A stretch of 64,000 nt of DNA from JBNGOQ01 sp050589645 (GCF_050589645.1 NZ_JBNGOQ010000004.1:124001-188000), one strand, 5' to 3'. Positions 43,913 to 53,147 are shown, counted from the stretch's first letter. The notes: a model not told the origin generated them from the sequence alone. Translations and numbers: made by a program.

Positions 43913-44018
43913 ATGAAAATTTATTTAGTCATCCCCTGTTAATTATTGGTTAAAAATTGGTGAAACCCCCGAGTTTTATGAAGTATTTAAGGGATTTATT
44001 TTTTATTTTCACCAACCT

Positions 44019-44894
44019 ATGGACAATACAACTTCTTATTCCAAAATCATTGCCGGAACCATGACCTGGGGAAGCTGGGGGAAAGACCTTTCGCAAAAGG
44101 ATTTAATCGCTTTGATCGGGCATTGTCTCAACGCGGGCATTTCTACCTTTGACCATGCCGATATCTATGGAGGGTATACCAATGAGGCCGTATTTGGCAA
44201 GGCCTTTGCCCAGAGCGGCATACCCCGATCCGACGTACAGTTGATCACCAAATGTGGGATTCAACTCGACACCGAAGTCAGGAAGAACAAAGTAGTACAC
44301 TATAACTACTCCAAGGACTACATCATATGGAGCGCGGAAGAATCCTTAAAAAATTTAAGGACAGATTACCTGGATCTTTTTTTATTACATAGGCCAAGCC
44401 CTTTAATGCATCCGGGGGAGATTGCGGAGGCCATTGCGCAATTGCAGAAGGAGGGAAAGATCAAGGCGTTTGGAGTATCAAATTTTACCCCCTCGCAGAT
44501 CGAGATGTTGGAGACCGCTGTTCCGGTTTCGGGAAACCAAGTGGAATTTTCCTTAACGGCAGATGGGGCAATGTACGACGGCACTTTGGACGATATGATT
44601 GCTAATGATAGAATGGCCATGGCCTGGAGTCCATTGGGGAGTTATTTCAGGGAAAAGGACAAAAAAACCAAAAGGATCAAGAAAGTACTGAAACGCCTAA
44701 GAAAGAAATATAACGTCAACGCCAGTCAGCTCCTTCTGGCCTGGATTTTAAGACATCCCGCCAAAGTATACCCGGTCGTGGGTACCGCTACCCCCCAACG
44801 CCTTACTGATGCAATCAATGCCACGAAAATTGATTTGGAACTGGAGGATTGGTTTTTGCTTTTGGCTGCGAGCCAAGGACATAGGGTGCCCTAG
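44019..44894 (+). CDS. Aldo/keto reductase family protein
   Basis: 291 residues, TIM barrel. Family motifs: GTMTWGSWG, GISTFDHADIYGGYTNEAVFG with the catalytic Asp and Tyr, ITKCGIQ with the Lys, LLHRPSP with the His, and IKAFGVSNFTPSQIEML. It belongs to the YdhF-like group. NADPH-dependent reduction of carbonyl compounds is expected; the substrate is unknown. Divergent from moxR; monocistronic. Confidence 0.93.
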   Translation: MDNTTSYSKIIAGTMTWGSWGKDLSQKDLIALIGHCLNAGISTFDHADIYGGYTNEAVFGKAFAQSGIPRSDVQLITKCGIQLDTEVRKNKVVHYNYSKDYIIWSAEESLKNLRTDYLDLFLLHRPSPLMHPGEIAEAIAQLQKEGKIKAFGVSNFTPSQIEMLETAVPVSGNQVEFSLTADGAMYDGTLDDMIANDRMAMAWSPLGSYFREKDKKTKRIKKVLKRLRKKYNVNASQLLLAWILRHPAKVYPVVGTATPQRLTDAINATKIDLELEDWFLLLAASQGHRVP

Positions 44895-44995
44895 ATTTGA
44901 TGGTGCCCAAGGAAGAAAAAGGGGGAGCAAAGACTCCCGACAAATGACATGGATGTTGGGCAAGCTGGCTGCACGGCACATCTGAATACTGACTT

Positions 44996-46132
44996 ATGAT
45001 TAACAAGCGCTTGCTGGTAAAGAACCTCTTGGCCCATAATGATGAGAACAGCTTTTATGACAAAAAGCGGTTTATCAATATTGGACAAAAAGAAGGCAAG
45101 GCAAAGTTCCTAAAGCACGTATGTGCCCTGGCCAACAGCAATCCCCTAAACAATTCTTTCATTGTGATCGGGGTGGAGGATGAGGATAACGAGATTGTTG
45201 GGGTCGACTTCTTCGATGACAGCAAGATTCAAAACTTGGTCAACGCCTATTTGGACCACCCGCCCTTAATCTCCTATGAGAATATTCCTTTTCCTCACTT
45301 GTCCGAAGGTAAAGTGGTGGGTCTGGTAAGTATAAAATCAAGTGGGAAGGTCTGTGCACTTCGGAAGAATATTTGGAAATATTACGGGGGCGCGGTCTTC
45401 TTTAGGGAAGGCAGCATTAGCCTGCCCAAGGCCTTTGATATTGAATTGAAGGACATCAACTCCCAAACGGTGGCCACCATTGAACAGCATGCGCGGAACA
45501 ATATTGAGCTCACCTTGGACGGAGTCATTGATTTTATCAACAACAGGCATAAGGATCTAACGAGCGACTATAAGGTTTTTAAAGAGCAATTTGTGGTCTG
45601 CTGGGCCGGGAATGAAAAGAAGGTCAAAAAAGAAACCTATTATTCCCGTGTGGATATCGAATTGATCAACGAGCAGGTGAAACTGTTTTATTCTACCCTG
45701 GATGAGGTTACCATTTCGTTTGATGAGGATTCCTTTACGACCATTGAATATGTTCAACTGGGCCTGGGGTCGGAGCTTCGTTATTTCCCTTTGGAAAAGG
45801 TGGTCATTACCTTTTCGGACAATGGTAAATATCAAATTCTCAGCAATTTGATTTTTGATCCCCCGCAGTATGATAAGAAAACGCTGCACCATATTTTTAA
45901 CGCCAACAATGCCCTACTCCAAAAATTGGAGAAAAACATCTCGTTGAAGGCTTCGGAACGGGAAGATCTAAAGCATCTTCCGGCCACCTATCTTATTTGC
46001 TATTTGAATGGTTTTGAGGAAGCCAAAGATCAAATGGACATGGCCAGACCTATTCTCAAAGCCCATAACGCCAATGTCTACCAATCCTTAAAGGAGTCGC
46101 TCAGAATATTGCGAAAAGTACAGTATAATTAA
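44996..46132 (+). CDS. AlbA_2 (Schlafen-like) domain protein
   Basis: 378 residues. The N-terminal 130 residues match the AlbA_2 putative DNA/RNA-binding domain: a mixed basic region with FLKHVCALANSNPLNNSFIVIGVEDE (split), then GKVVGLVSIKSSGKVCALRKN and YYGGAVFFREGSIS. The remaining 250 residues have no recognised domain. In other genomes such proteins are annotated as ATP-binding or transcriptional regulators without proof. No operon partner: it converges with a kinase gene with a 4-base overlap of the two ends. Confidence 0.8.
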   Translation: MINKRLLVKNLLAHNDENSFYDKKRFINIGQKEGKAKFLKHVCALANSNPLNNSFIVIGVEDEDNEIVGVDFFDDSKIQNLVNAYLDHPPLISYENIPFPHLSEGKVVGLVSIKSSGKVCALRKNIWKYYGGAVFFREGSISLPKAFDIELKDINSQTVATIEQHARNNIELTLDGVIDFINNRHKDLTSDYKVFKEQFVVCWAGNEKKVKKETYYSRVDIELINEQVKLFYSTLDEVTISFDEDSFTTIEYVQLGLGSELRYFPLEKVVITFSDNGKYQILSNLIFDPPQYDKKTLHHIFNANNALLQKLEKNISLKASEREDLKHLPATYLICYLNGFEEAKDQMDMARPILKAHNANVYQSLKESLRILRKVQYN

Positions 46133-47076
46133 TGGGGGAACAGCTGATCCCTGGTGGGCAAGGAGGTGATGGCACCATAGTTTGTAGTGGTAATTGCACC
46201 TGCCTTGTTCGCGTTTTGCACCATCTGCTCCAAAAGCGGACCGTCTTCCAAAATATGACCTGGATGGTTCAGGGTGGAAATCTGCTGCAATAAACACCCT
46301 ATAAAGGCGTCCCCGGCCCCTGTAGTATCAACCGGTGTTACCTTTACACTTGGCACGATTTTTTTTATGTGGTCGTTACTTATATATGTGCCCTCGGCCC
46401 CTAAAGTGATGGCTATCGTATGGGTCCCCTTTTCATGCAAGTTGGTGCAGGCCTGTTCAATATCCGCTTTTCCCGATAATAATTGGGCCTCTTCCAAGCT
46501 AAACTTGCACAGATTGGACTTTTCAATAAAAGGGATACATTTTTTTATAAAGGCCGATTCATTTCCCTTCCAAAGATCGGCCCTAAAATTGGGATCAAAA
46601 CTTATAAAAGTATCCTGGGTAAGGGCATCGAAAAAATAACGGCCATAGGCCTCCTCCAGATTGCCTCCCAAGAGTGCGGTTGCCGCTCCCAGGTGCAGCA
46701 TATTGCCCTTAAAATCCTTTTTTACGGAAGCGACATATTTCAGCTCCCGATCGGCTCCCCGGCTAAAGACAAAATCCCGTTCGCCGTCCTCTGCCAGTGA
46801 AACGAACGCCAAAGTGGTAAATACAGGGGAACGTTGGGCCAGGGAGATATCCACCCCGGAGCCTTCCAAAATGTTCAGGAGAAACGTACCAAAAGGGTCT
46901 TCGCCAACTGCACCGACAAAAATACTGTTCCCTCCAAGTTTGGATATGGCACAGGCCACATTGGCCGGGGCACCACCTGCCTTTTTGGTAAATTCATTTG
47001 CTTTGGAGAGATCGTTTCCCTGTCTTTCCGCTACAAAATCTATCAACAGTTCACCTATACAATATACTTTCCTCAT
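46129..47076 (-). CDS. PfkB family sugar kinase (fructokinase-like)
   Basis: 315 residues. N-terminal CIGELLIDFV and the substrate motif KKAGGAPANVACAISKLGG, then DTTGAGDAFIGCLLQQ, the C-terminal PfkB signature with the catalytic Asp. The GGAPANVA and GELLIDF motifs are typical of fructokinases and 2-keto-3-deoxygluconate kinases. No sugar transporter or hydrolase lies nearby, so the substrate is uncertain. Confidence 0.9.
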   Translation of the reverse strand: MRKVYCIGELLIDFVAERQGNDLSKANEFTKKAGGAPANVACAISKLGGNSIFVGAVGEDPFGTFLLNILEGSGVDISLAQRSPVFTTLAFVSLAEDGERDFVFSRGADRELKYVASVKKDFKGNMLHLGAATALLGGNLEEAYGRYFFDALTQDTFISFDPNFRADLWKGNESAFIKKCIPFIEKSNLCKFSLEEAQLLSGKADIEQACTNLHEKGTHTIAITLGAEGTYISNDHIKKIVPSVKVTPVDTTGAGDAFIGCLLQQISTLNHPGHILEDGPLLEQMVQNANKAGAITTTNYGAITSLPTRDQLFPH

Positions 47077-47256
47077 CCAGTTTCACTTATCATTTGGGGC
47101 CTCAAAGTAATTAGAAATACCACGGGAATCCAAAAAATAGGGGATTTATTTTACAGGAACAGCGATGGGATTAAATTCGCGTGGAAATTAGCGCTTGACC
47201 TTTGGTCCGTTTTGAAGAAATGATTACCTTTTAAAAAACAAAAAAACCTATCTAAA

Positions 47257-48390
47257 ATGAGTTTATTCGATGAGATAAAAAAGAAGCTAAGCCATGAGTT
47301 TATTGACATTGTGGAATGGCTGGACAATACAAACGATACCATTGTACACCGTTTTGAACGCTACCAGAACGAAATTAAAAACGGGGCAAAACTCATTGTT
47401 CGGGAAGGACAGACCGCAGTATTTATCAACGAAGGGCAACTGGCCGATGCCTTTAAACCGGGCACCTATACCCTAAACACCAAAAACCTGCCGATTCTCA
47501 CCACCTTAAAAGGATGGAAATATGGTTTTAACAGCCCCTTCAAGGCCGAGGTCTATTTTGTAAACACCCGTTTGTTTACTGATGAAAAATGGGGGACCAA
47601 AAATCCGGTGATGTTAAGTGACGATCGGTTTGGACTGGTAGAAATACGGGCATTTGGCACCTATAGTTTCAGGATTGGAGACCCCGGGAAGTTTATTGTC
47701 GATGTGGTGGGAACAGACGGGAACTTCACCAATTATGAGATCAATGAACACCTCAAGAGTCTGATTGTTACCAGGTTTACCGATACCGTTGGGGAAGCCA
47801 ATCTTCCCATAGAGCTCTATGCGGCCAACACCTCCGAACTATCCCAAACCTGTCAGGAGGTTATGCAGCCCGAATTTGGTAGGGTGGGCATTGAATTGGA
47901 AAAATTTTATATCGAAAATGTTTCCATGCCGGAAGACCTTAAAAAGGAAATCTTTGAATATAGCAGATTGGATAAGCTAGACATGTCCAAACTCTCCCAA
48001 TTCAAGGCGGCCAAGGCCATGGAGGCTGCCGCCAAAAACGAAGGGGGAACGGCCGGCGCCGGCATGGGCATGGGCATGGGGTTTGTGCTGGCACAACAAA
48101 TGGGCGGTATGATGACCCAACAGCATACACAGCAACCTTTCTCACCGCCGCAAGGAGGGTCCGCGCCTCCTCCGATACCACTGCAAGTCCTGTACCACTA
48201 TGCCGTCAATGGACAACAACTCGGTCCGGTTTCGCTCGACAAATTAAAGGAGCTGTTCGCCAATAGGACCATTAACAGGGATTCCTTGATCTGGAAACAG
48301 GGCATGGCCAATTGGACTGCTTTAAAGGATGTTGAGGATTTAAAATCATTTTTGGGAGGAAGCACACCACCCCCACTACCGACAACATAG
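47257..48390 (+). CDS. SPFH domain protein with C-terminal GYF_2 domain
   Basis: 377 residues. SPFH/YdjI-like core (residues about 20-270: GAKLIVREGQTAVFINEG, FGLVEIRAFGTYSFRIGD, FTDTVGEANLPIELYAAN), a Met/Gly-rich stretch (AGMGMGMGFVLAQQMGGMM), and a C-terminal GYF_2 domain (YHYAVNGQQLGPVSLDKLKEL, WKQGMANWTALK). No signal peptide. It scaffolds membrane assemblies in related systems; in B. subtilis the SPFH protein YdjI is brought to the membrane by zinc-ribbon membrane proteins, and such a protein is encoded next here. Confidence 0.88.
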   Translation: MSLFDEIKKKLSHEFIDIVEWLDNTNDTIVHRFERYQNEIKNGAKLIVREGQTAVFINEGQLADAFKPGTYTLNTKNLPILTTLKGWKYGFNSPFKAEVYFVNTRLFTDEKWGTKNPVMLSDDRFGLVEIRAFGTYSFRIGDPGKFIVDVVGTDGNFTNYEINEHLKSLIVTRFTDTVGEANLPIELYAANTSELSQTCQEVMQPEFGRVGIELEKFYIENVSMPEDLKKEIFEYSRLDKLDMSKLSQFKAAKAMEAAAKNEGGTAGAGMGMGMGFVLAQQMGGMMTQQHTQQPFSPPQGGSAPPPIPLQVLYHYAVNGQQLGPVSLDKLKELFANRTINRDSLIWKQGMANWTALKDVEDLKSFLGGSTPPPLPTT

Positions 48391-48441
48391 GACCTCCTAC
48401 AATTTTTATTTGGATTCCCACCTTATGGGAACACCTGCTAT

Positions 48442-49524
48442 ATGGAAGAAACGGCTAAATCCCAACAGAAAAAATCATGTGCCAACTGTGGTGCGGAACT
48501 CAATTTTAAACCGGGTTCGCACCAGTTAAAATGTGAATACTGTGGTTACGAGGAGTTCATAGAACAGGCCAAAAGCAGTTTTGAGGAACTGGAACTTAAA
48601 CACTATTTGAAGGTGGTGGGCAACCATGCGTTCACGGAGACCATAGATTTACTGCATTGCAAGAATTGTGGGGCCAACCAACACGTGGAGGAAAATTACA
48701 AATCCCTGCACTGTGTATATTGCGGAGAGCCCTTGATTAAAGAGGATATTGAAAAAGAGGGTTGGATATTGCCAGGGGCGTTGGTGCCTTTTCAATTGGA
48801 TGGCAAAACGGCCCGGAACATTTTTAAGAATTGGGTAAACCGAATTTGGTTTGCACCGAATAAATTAAAAAAGGCGGCCCTGGATCCTGAAAGTATACAC
48901 GGGCTGTACGTCCCTTACTGGACCTTCGATGCCAATCTAAAGGCAGCTTATCAAGGGGAACGGGGAGATTATTACTACGAGACCCAGACCTATAGAACAA
49001 AAAACGGGAACCGTACCAGACAGGTCAGGAAGACCAGGTGGTCCTCGGCTTCCGGTTCTGTACAAGGTTTTGTAGATGATATATTGATTAACGCATCGGA
49101 AAAAAAGAGAAGGGAAATCCCAGCCAAGATCAGCCATTGGAATTTGAAGGAATTGGTGGTTTTTAACTCCAAATATTTGGCGGGCTTTGTTACTGAAAAG
49201 TACACGATATCCCTTAAGGACGGTCACCATTTGTCCTTTCAAAAGGCCAAACAAATTGCCCATAGCTGGATACGACGGGACATAGGCGGGGATACCCAAC
49301 GGATCCATCATGCAGACATAAAACTTACGGAGGAGACCTTTAAACACATTCTTTTACCTCTATACATAAGCTCCTATCGCTACAAAAACAAGGAATACCA
49401 CTTTTATGTCAATGGGCAAACAGGTAGCATTAGTGGAACGCATCCCTATTCCTTCTGGAAAATCTTCCTATTGATTGTAGCGGTGTTGGTAGCAATAGGA
49501 TTAATTGTAATATTTGCCCAATGA
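48442..49524 (+). CDS. Double zinc-ribbon membrane protein
   Basis: 360 residues. Two zinc ribbons at the N-terminus, each with two CxxC knuckles: CANCG/CEYCG (about 13-36) and CKNCG/CVYCG (about 75-97). A middle region with WILPGALVPFQLDG and LYVPYWTFDANLKA; a C-terminal membrane segment (FWKIFLLIVAVLVAIGLIVIFA). Sometimes annotated as a primosomal N'-like helicase from the zinc ribbons only, without a helicase domain here. With the SPFH gene 51 bases upstream it resembles the YdjG/YdjI pair (inference). The phosphatase gene overlaps it by 4 bases. Confidence 0.85.
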   Translation: MEETAKSQQKKSCANCGAELNFKPGSHQLKCEYCGYEEFIEQAKSSFEELELKHYLKVVGNHAFTETIDLLHCKNCGANQHVEENYKSLHCVYCGEPLIKEDIEKEGWILPGALVPFQLDGKTARNIFKNWVNRIWFAPNKLKKAALDPESIHGLYVPYWTFDANLKAAYQGERGDYYYETQTYRTKNGNRTRQVRKTRWSSASGSVQGFVDDILINASEKKRREIPAKISHWNLKELVVFNSKYLAGFVTEKYTISLKDGHHLSFQKAKQIAHSWIRRDIGGDTQRIHHADIKLTEETFKHILLPLYISSYRYKNKEYHFYVNGQTGSISGTHPYSFWKIFLLIVAVLVAIGLIVIFAQ

Positions 49525-50252
49525 GAACATTGGTAATTGGGGATATCCATGGCGGACTAAGGGCACTTGAACAGGTTATGGACCGAGCAGGGGCCTCCCC
49601 TAGAGATCATCTTATTTTCTTGGGAGACTACGTGGATGGCTGGAGCGAGGCCGTGGAAACGGTCAATTTTTTAATACGCTTGGGCAACACCCACCAGTGT
49701 ACCTTTTTAAAGGGAAATCACGATGAGCTCTGTATGGATTGGTTGCTGGAGGCCAAGGACAGGCCTCTTTGGTTCCAACACGGTGGAAAAACCACTGTAG
49801 CGTCCTATGCCAAGGCAGATAGCGCTACCAAGAAACGTCACATGGTGTTCTATCAGAATTTGGAGAACTATTATTTGGATGAAGGGAACAGGTTGTTTCT
49901 TCATGCCGGGTTTACCAACCTTAAAGGGGTGGCCTACGAATACTTTTCCAAAACATTCTATTGGGATAGGACGCTTTGGGAGCTGGCGCTTTCCCTTGAT
50001 CCCCACCTTCCGAAGACCGATGCACGGTATCCTAAAAGACTATTGCACTACAAGGAGGTCTATATTGGGCATACCCCTGTAACCCGAATTGGGAAGACTA
50101 CTCCCCAACGGGCGGTCAATGTGTGGAACGTGGATACAGGAGCAGCATTTAAAGGTCCTTTGTCCATAATTGATGTGGAAAGCAAGGAAGTTTGGCAAAG
50201 CGATCCGGTCTTTAGTTTATATCCAGGAGAAAACGGGCGGAACCAAAATTAA
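49521..50252 (+). CDS. Metallophosphoesterase (protein-phosphatase-like)
   Basis: 243 residues. Calcineurin-like signatures: GDIHGG (7-12), GDYVDGW near 35, FLKGNHDEL near 65, and a later YIGHTPV with the metal His. This is the PPP-type bacterial phosphatase group (PrpA/PrpB-like and ApaH-like), so it may act on phosphoproteins or dinucleotides. Overlap ATGA with the zinc-ribbon gene shows tight translational coupling, and so a role with the SPFH/zinc-ribbon pair is likely but untested. Confidence 0.92.
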   Translation: MRTLVIGDIHGGLRALEQVMDRAGASPRDHLIFLGDYVDGWSEAVETVNFLIRLGNTHQCTFLKGNHDELCMDWLLEAKDRPLWFQHGGKTTVASYAKADSATKKRHMVFYQNLENYYLDEGNRLFLHAGFTNLKGVAYEYFSKTFYWDRTLWELALSLDPHLPKTDARYPKRLLHYKEVYIGHTPVTRIGKTTPQRAVNVWNVDTGAAFKGPLSIIDVESKEVWQSDPVFSLYPGENGRNQN

Positions 50253-50308
50253 TAGTCCTTTGTGACTATATTCCAATATTAATAGGGATATTTACCAAAA
50301 ATACCAAC

Positions 50309-51304
50309 ATGTCTCCCAAGAATATCCGCATAGAAGTAATGAATGCCATAGAACATAAAGTGGATGGGTTTATAGATTCCTTCCTTATTCCTATTGAGGA
50401 AATATGGCAGCCCACGGATTTTTTACCCGATTCCCAAGGCGAAGGATTTATGGAAGACGTACATCAAATACGGGAAGAAGCCAAGGAATTGGGATATGAT
50501 TTTTGGGTCACCATGGTCGCCGACACCATCACGGAAGAGGCATTGCCCACTTACGAGTCCTGGCTAATGGATGTTGAAGGGATCGATCAGCACGATGGGA
50601 ACAAAAACGGTTGGTCCAAATGGGTCCGGGCCTGGACGGCGGAGGAGAATAGGCACGGTGACGTACTGAACAAGTATTTGTATCTCTCGGGACGGGTAAA
50701 TATGCGGGAAATGGAAATTACCACGCAGCATCTAATCGCCGATGGTTTTGATATAGGCACCGATAGGGATCCCTATAAGAATTTTGTATATACCAGTTTC
50801 CAGGAACTGGCTACCTATATCTCCCACAAACGTGTGGGGCAAATGGCCAAGAAAAAGGGCAATACCCTTTTGGGAAAAATGTGTACCATCATCTCCGGGG
50901 ATGAGATGCGCCATCATTTGGCCTATCGGGAATTTGTGAAAACCATCTTCGGGGAGGATCCCAGCGGAATGTTATTGGCCTTTGCGGATATGATGAAAAA
51001 GAAGATTGTGATGCCGGCCCACTTTTTAAGGGAGTCCGGTGGAAGCATAGGGACGGCCTTTGAAACCTTTTCCAATTGTGCCCAACGTTTGGGAGTATAC
51101 ACCGCCCAAGATTATATTGATATTCTTGGGAAGCTCAACACCTATTGGGATTTGGCCTCTTTAAGAAGCCTTAGCGACGACGCCGAAAGGGCGAGGGACT
51201 ATTTGATGAAGTTACCCGATCGTTTAAAGCGCATTTCGGACCGTATGAAATTTCCCGAGGAGCAATACCATTTTAAATGGGTGGAAGCCAATGGCATCAT
51301 CTAA
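50309..51304 (+). CDS. Acyl-ACP desaturase (ferritin-like, soluble)
   Basis: 331 residues. Diiron ligands in the two repeats EENRHGDVL (about 111-119) and DEMRHHLAY (about 196-204), plus earlier Glu residues in EEAL and EEIW. It introduces double bonds into saturated acyl-ACP with oxygen and ferredoxin; these enzymes were long considered plant-specific but occur in flavobacteria and actinobacteria. It could act with the ACP encoded at 16903. No ferredoxin gene is nearby. Confidence 0.94.
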   Translation: MSPKNIRIEVMNAIEHKVDGFIDSFLIPIEEIWQPTDFLPDSQGEGFMEDVHQIREEAKELGYDFWVTMVADTITEEALPTYESWLMDVEGIDQHDGNKNGWSKWVRAWTAEENRHGDVLNKYLYLSGRVNMREMEITTQHLIADGFDIGTDRDPYKNFVYTSFQELATYISHKRVGQMAKKKGNTLLGKMCTIISGDEMRHHLAYREFVKTIFGEDPSGMLLAFADMMKKKIVMPAHFLRESGGSIGTAFETFSNCAQRLGVYTAQDYIDILGKLNTYWDLASLRSLSDDAERARDYLMKLPDRLKRISDRMKFPEEQYHFKWVEANGII

Positions 51305-51345
51305 AGAGGGACCTATAGACGTATCTTAGGCCCCGCTTTTTGGGC

Positions 51346-51903
51346 TTATAGTTTTCCGTGCTTGTGCTTGTCCTGCCATTTGGCAAGATCTTTCCATTTA
51401 CCTTCATAACACATTTTACCCTGCATGGGCCATGAGGCCGGGTCGTGCATTTTATAACGATTTCCACCCGAATTTAATACGTCGCGGCATTTGGCCACCG
51501 TAGTTTCCGATAAGGCCTTCCAAGTCTTGATATCATGGTTATGGAACAAACCTTCTATTTTTGGACCTATTCCTTCCACGATGGTCAGATCGTCCTGTTT
51601 TATTTTGAAGCCCATGTCCGATTTGGCTGCAGCTGCATTGAACACCGGGCCCTTTGCAGCGGTGGTACCGGACGGTGCCATGGAGGCCACGGGAGTACTA
51701 TCCGAGCTTGAGGTCAGTTTTTTGTTGCAGGCCGCAAGCTCGGCCTCCAATTTTGCGTTTTTGTCCTGAAGCAGTTTTAGGTTGGCCGGGCCATCGGTGG
51801 TTTGCGCACCGCTTTTACCGATCAGATATCCAAAATAGGCGCAGAGTACCCCTACCAGAAGGGGTATGGCCCAACACCATAGGTTCATATTTTCAAAATC
51901 CAT
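51346..51903 (-). CDS. Membrane-anchored protein with a helix-hairpin-helix-like domain
   Basis: 185 residues. N-terminal membrane segment (LWCWAIPLLVGVLCAYFGYLIG), a short coiled coil (LKLLQDKNAKLEAELAACNKKL), a Ser/Ala-rich linker, and a C-terminal domain with DDLTIVEGIGPKIEGLFHNHDIKTW, a helix-hairpin-helix-like motif found in proteins labelled as predicted 5' DNA nuclease or flap endonuclease-like (split here by position). There is no catalytic nuclease motif. It is commonly next to a small membrane protein like the one encoded 25 bases upstream here. Confidence 0.75.
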   Translation of the reverse strand: MDFENMNLWCWAIPLLVGVLCAYFGYLIGKSGAQTTDGPANLKLLQDKNAKLEAELAACNKKLTSSSDSTPVASMAPSGTTAAKGPVFNAAAAKSDMGFKIKQDDLTIVEGIGPKIEGLFHNHDIKTWKALSETTVAKCRDVLNSGGNRYKMHDPASWPMQGKMCYEGKWKDLAKWQDKHKHGKL

Positions 51904-51928
51904 GTCTCTTGTTTTACGGGTTAGTTGT

Positions 51929-52147
51929 TTAGTGTAGGTTCAGCTTTGCCTGTCCATGATCGGGTCTTTCCTTTCCACTTTGTGCAGTAGTTTCCATTTG
52001 CGGAAGATCGTCCTTGGGCACTGTGGCTTCGCTTGCAGAGACCTCCTTAGGGTTGGCCCCACATTCGCTGCAGTACATCACAAAAAAATAGGTCCCCGCC
52101 AGAATCGCAATGGCTATTCCGATCAGGTTGGTCGTTGTTTTTGTCAT
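51929..52147 (-). CDS. Small membrane protein with a CxxC
   Basis: 72 residues. One membrane segment (NLIGIAIAILAGTYFFVMY) followed by CSECGANPKE, a cysteine pair on the outer or inner face, and an acidic tail. The start of this type of protein, with a lipid-facing helix and a Cys pair, resembles the N-terminus of some flavobacterial OmpA-like proteins. Cotranscribed with the helix-hairpin-helix-like protein (25-base gap). No function can be given. Confidence 0.65.
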   Translation of the reverse strand: MTKTTTNLIGIAIAILAGTYFFVMYCSECGANPKEVSASEATVPKDDLPQMETTAQSGKERPDHGQAKLNLH

Positions 52148-52399
52148 TGTTATAGTTATTTAGTGTTCGCTATACAATGTATTAAAAAAATCCTAAAAAC
52201 TGTTTGCTGATACGGCTTAAATCTTACTATTCAGTTACTTATCCTTGAGGTCTCGCCGATAAAAAAAAACCTTTTTATTGTTCCGAAATGCACGAATAAT
52301 TGATCAAATGAACCAATTATACAGTTTTTACTACCAATTGTGAAGTAACGGAATGCCGTCCCATATATAATTCGGACTTTAGTACCATCAATAAGGATA

Positions 52400-52442
52400 A
52401 ACCCTATTTCTCCCGACAAAGATCCGGCATTGAGATAGGGTT
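52400..52442. repeat. Long inverted repeat (11-bp arms)
   Basis: AACCCTATTTC and GAGATAGGGTT, one G-U mismatch when folded as RNA, loop of 21 bases. There is no T-run on the plus strand directly after it, so it is not a clean terminator. Confidence 0.55.
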
Positions 52443-52488
52443 CAACATATTTTAAGTGTAGTTTGATTTAGTTTAGTTGGTTGGAAAG

Positions 52489-52532
52489 ACCCGCTGCCAC
52501 TTTGGGTCCATCAAAGGGGCAGCGGGTTTTCT
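52489..52532 (+). terminator. Orphan terminator
   Basis: ACCCGCTGCC pairs perfectly with GGCAGCGGGT, the loop has a further CTTTG/CAAAG pairing, and TTTTC follows. No plus-strand gene ends upstream. Confidence 0.7.
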
Positions 52533-52665
52533 TATGGCATATGACCAAATACACGATCCCAGCATCCGTCCATATTATTTTTTAGGCAAGGAACACACAA
52601 GCGATAGGCATTCCATCATAGATGGGCTACTTTTACCTTGTCCATACCTTAAGAACCCGAGGATT

Positions 52666-52812
52666 ATGAAAAGATCGATAAAAGAATTTGTGAATTTTTG
52701 CTGCATGCTCCTGATACTTGGCACACAAGCCTTGTTGCGAGGCAGTTGGACGGCAGAGACCAAACCAGTGAAAGTTGGGCCACAACCCAAAAATGGAATA
52801 CGTTTAAAATAA
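52666..52812 (+). CDS. Possible small protein (48 residues)
   Basis: Starts MKRSIKEFVNFCCMLLILG with a hydrophobic segment at about 9-24, then a hydrophilic tail ending KNGIRLK. It looks like a short signal-anchored peptide. It is flanked by two strong terminators (52489-52532 and 52874-52948), as if it were a stand-alone transcript. No promoter box is obvious. Not recognised. Confidence 0.35.
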   Translation: MKRSIKEFVNFCCMLLILGTQALLRGSWTAETKPVKVGPQPKNGIRLK

Positions 52813-52873
52813 TAGAATAAGCCGAAAACCTTTCAAACGGTTTCCATATATATCCGGTTGTTAAGCTGAATTG

Positions 52874-52948
52874 AAAGCCCGCCGATGCTTTGAGCCAGTT
52901 ACGCCTTTGACGTAATGAAGGAGCTAAGGCATCGGCGGGCTTTTTTTG
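52874..52948 (+). terminator. Strong long-stem terminator
   Basis: A 15-bp perfect stem, AAAGCCCGCCGATGC with GCATCGGCGGGCTTT, closes a 40-base loop that itself has TTACG/CGTAA pairing; seven T follow. It may end the small-protein transcript. Confidence 0.85.
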
Positions 52949-53147
52949 GTGCCATTTGAGATAGTGCTATGCTATTTTTTAGCCAGCATTGCATGTAAAA
53001 CTGCCTGACATTTTTCTTCTTTTTTCCATTGGTACACGATACCTCTTCGACTAGACTTTTTTATACACCAAATACACATAAATCCCTTATAATCAGATGT
53101 TTATATTATAATTTTAATGCTATATATAATCGTAAAATCATACAATT

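Larger units (their letters stand above)
52148..52665. other. 518-bp stretch without a clear gene
   Basis: Holds the promoter region of the minus-strand membrane-protein gene, a long imperfect palindrome at 52400-52442, and a terminator-like hairpin at 52489-52532 pointing plus. Both hairpins lack an obvious upstream gene. The run TAGTTTAG just before the second hairpin could be a -7 box for a very short RNA. No convincing reading frame. Confidence 0.4.

Noticed and set aside
52219..52242. Possible fourth copy of the small RNA: AAATCTTAC and TACTTAT in the same order and strand as in the triplicated unit
   Set aside because: Only two short pieces match, the distance between them differs (8 bases instead of 13), and neither a -7 box at the right place nor a hairpin with a U-run follows. 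Chance similarity is more likely.
52477..52812. Longer 111-residue version of the small protein at 52666
   Set aside because: Its first 60 codons run through a strong terminator hairpin; only the part from ATG 52666 looks protein-like.
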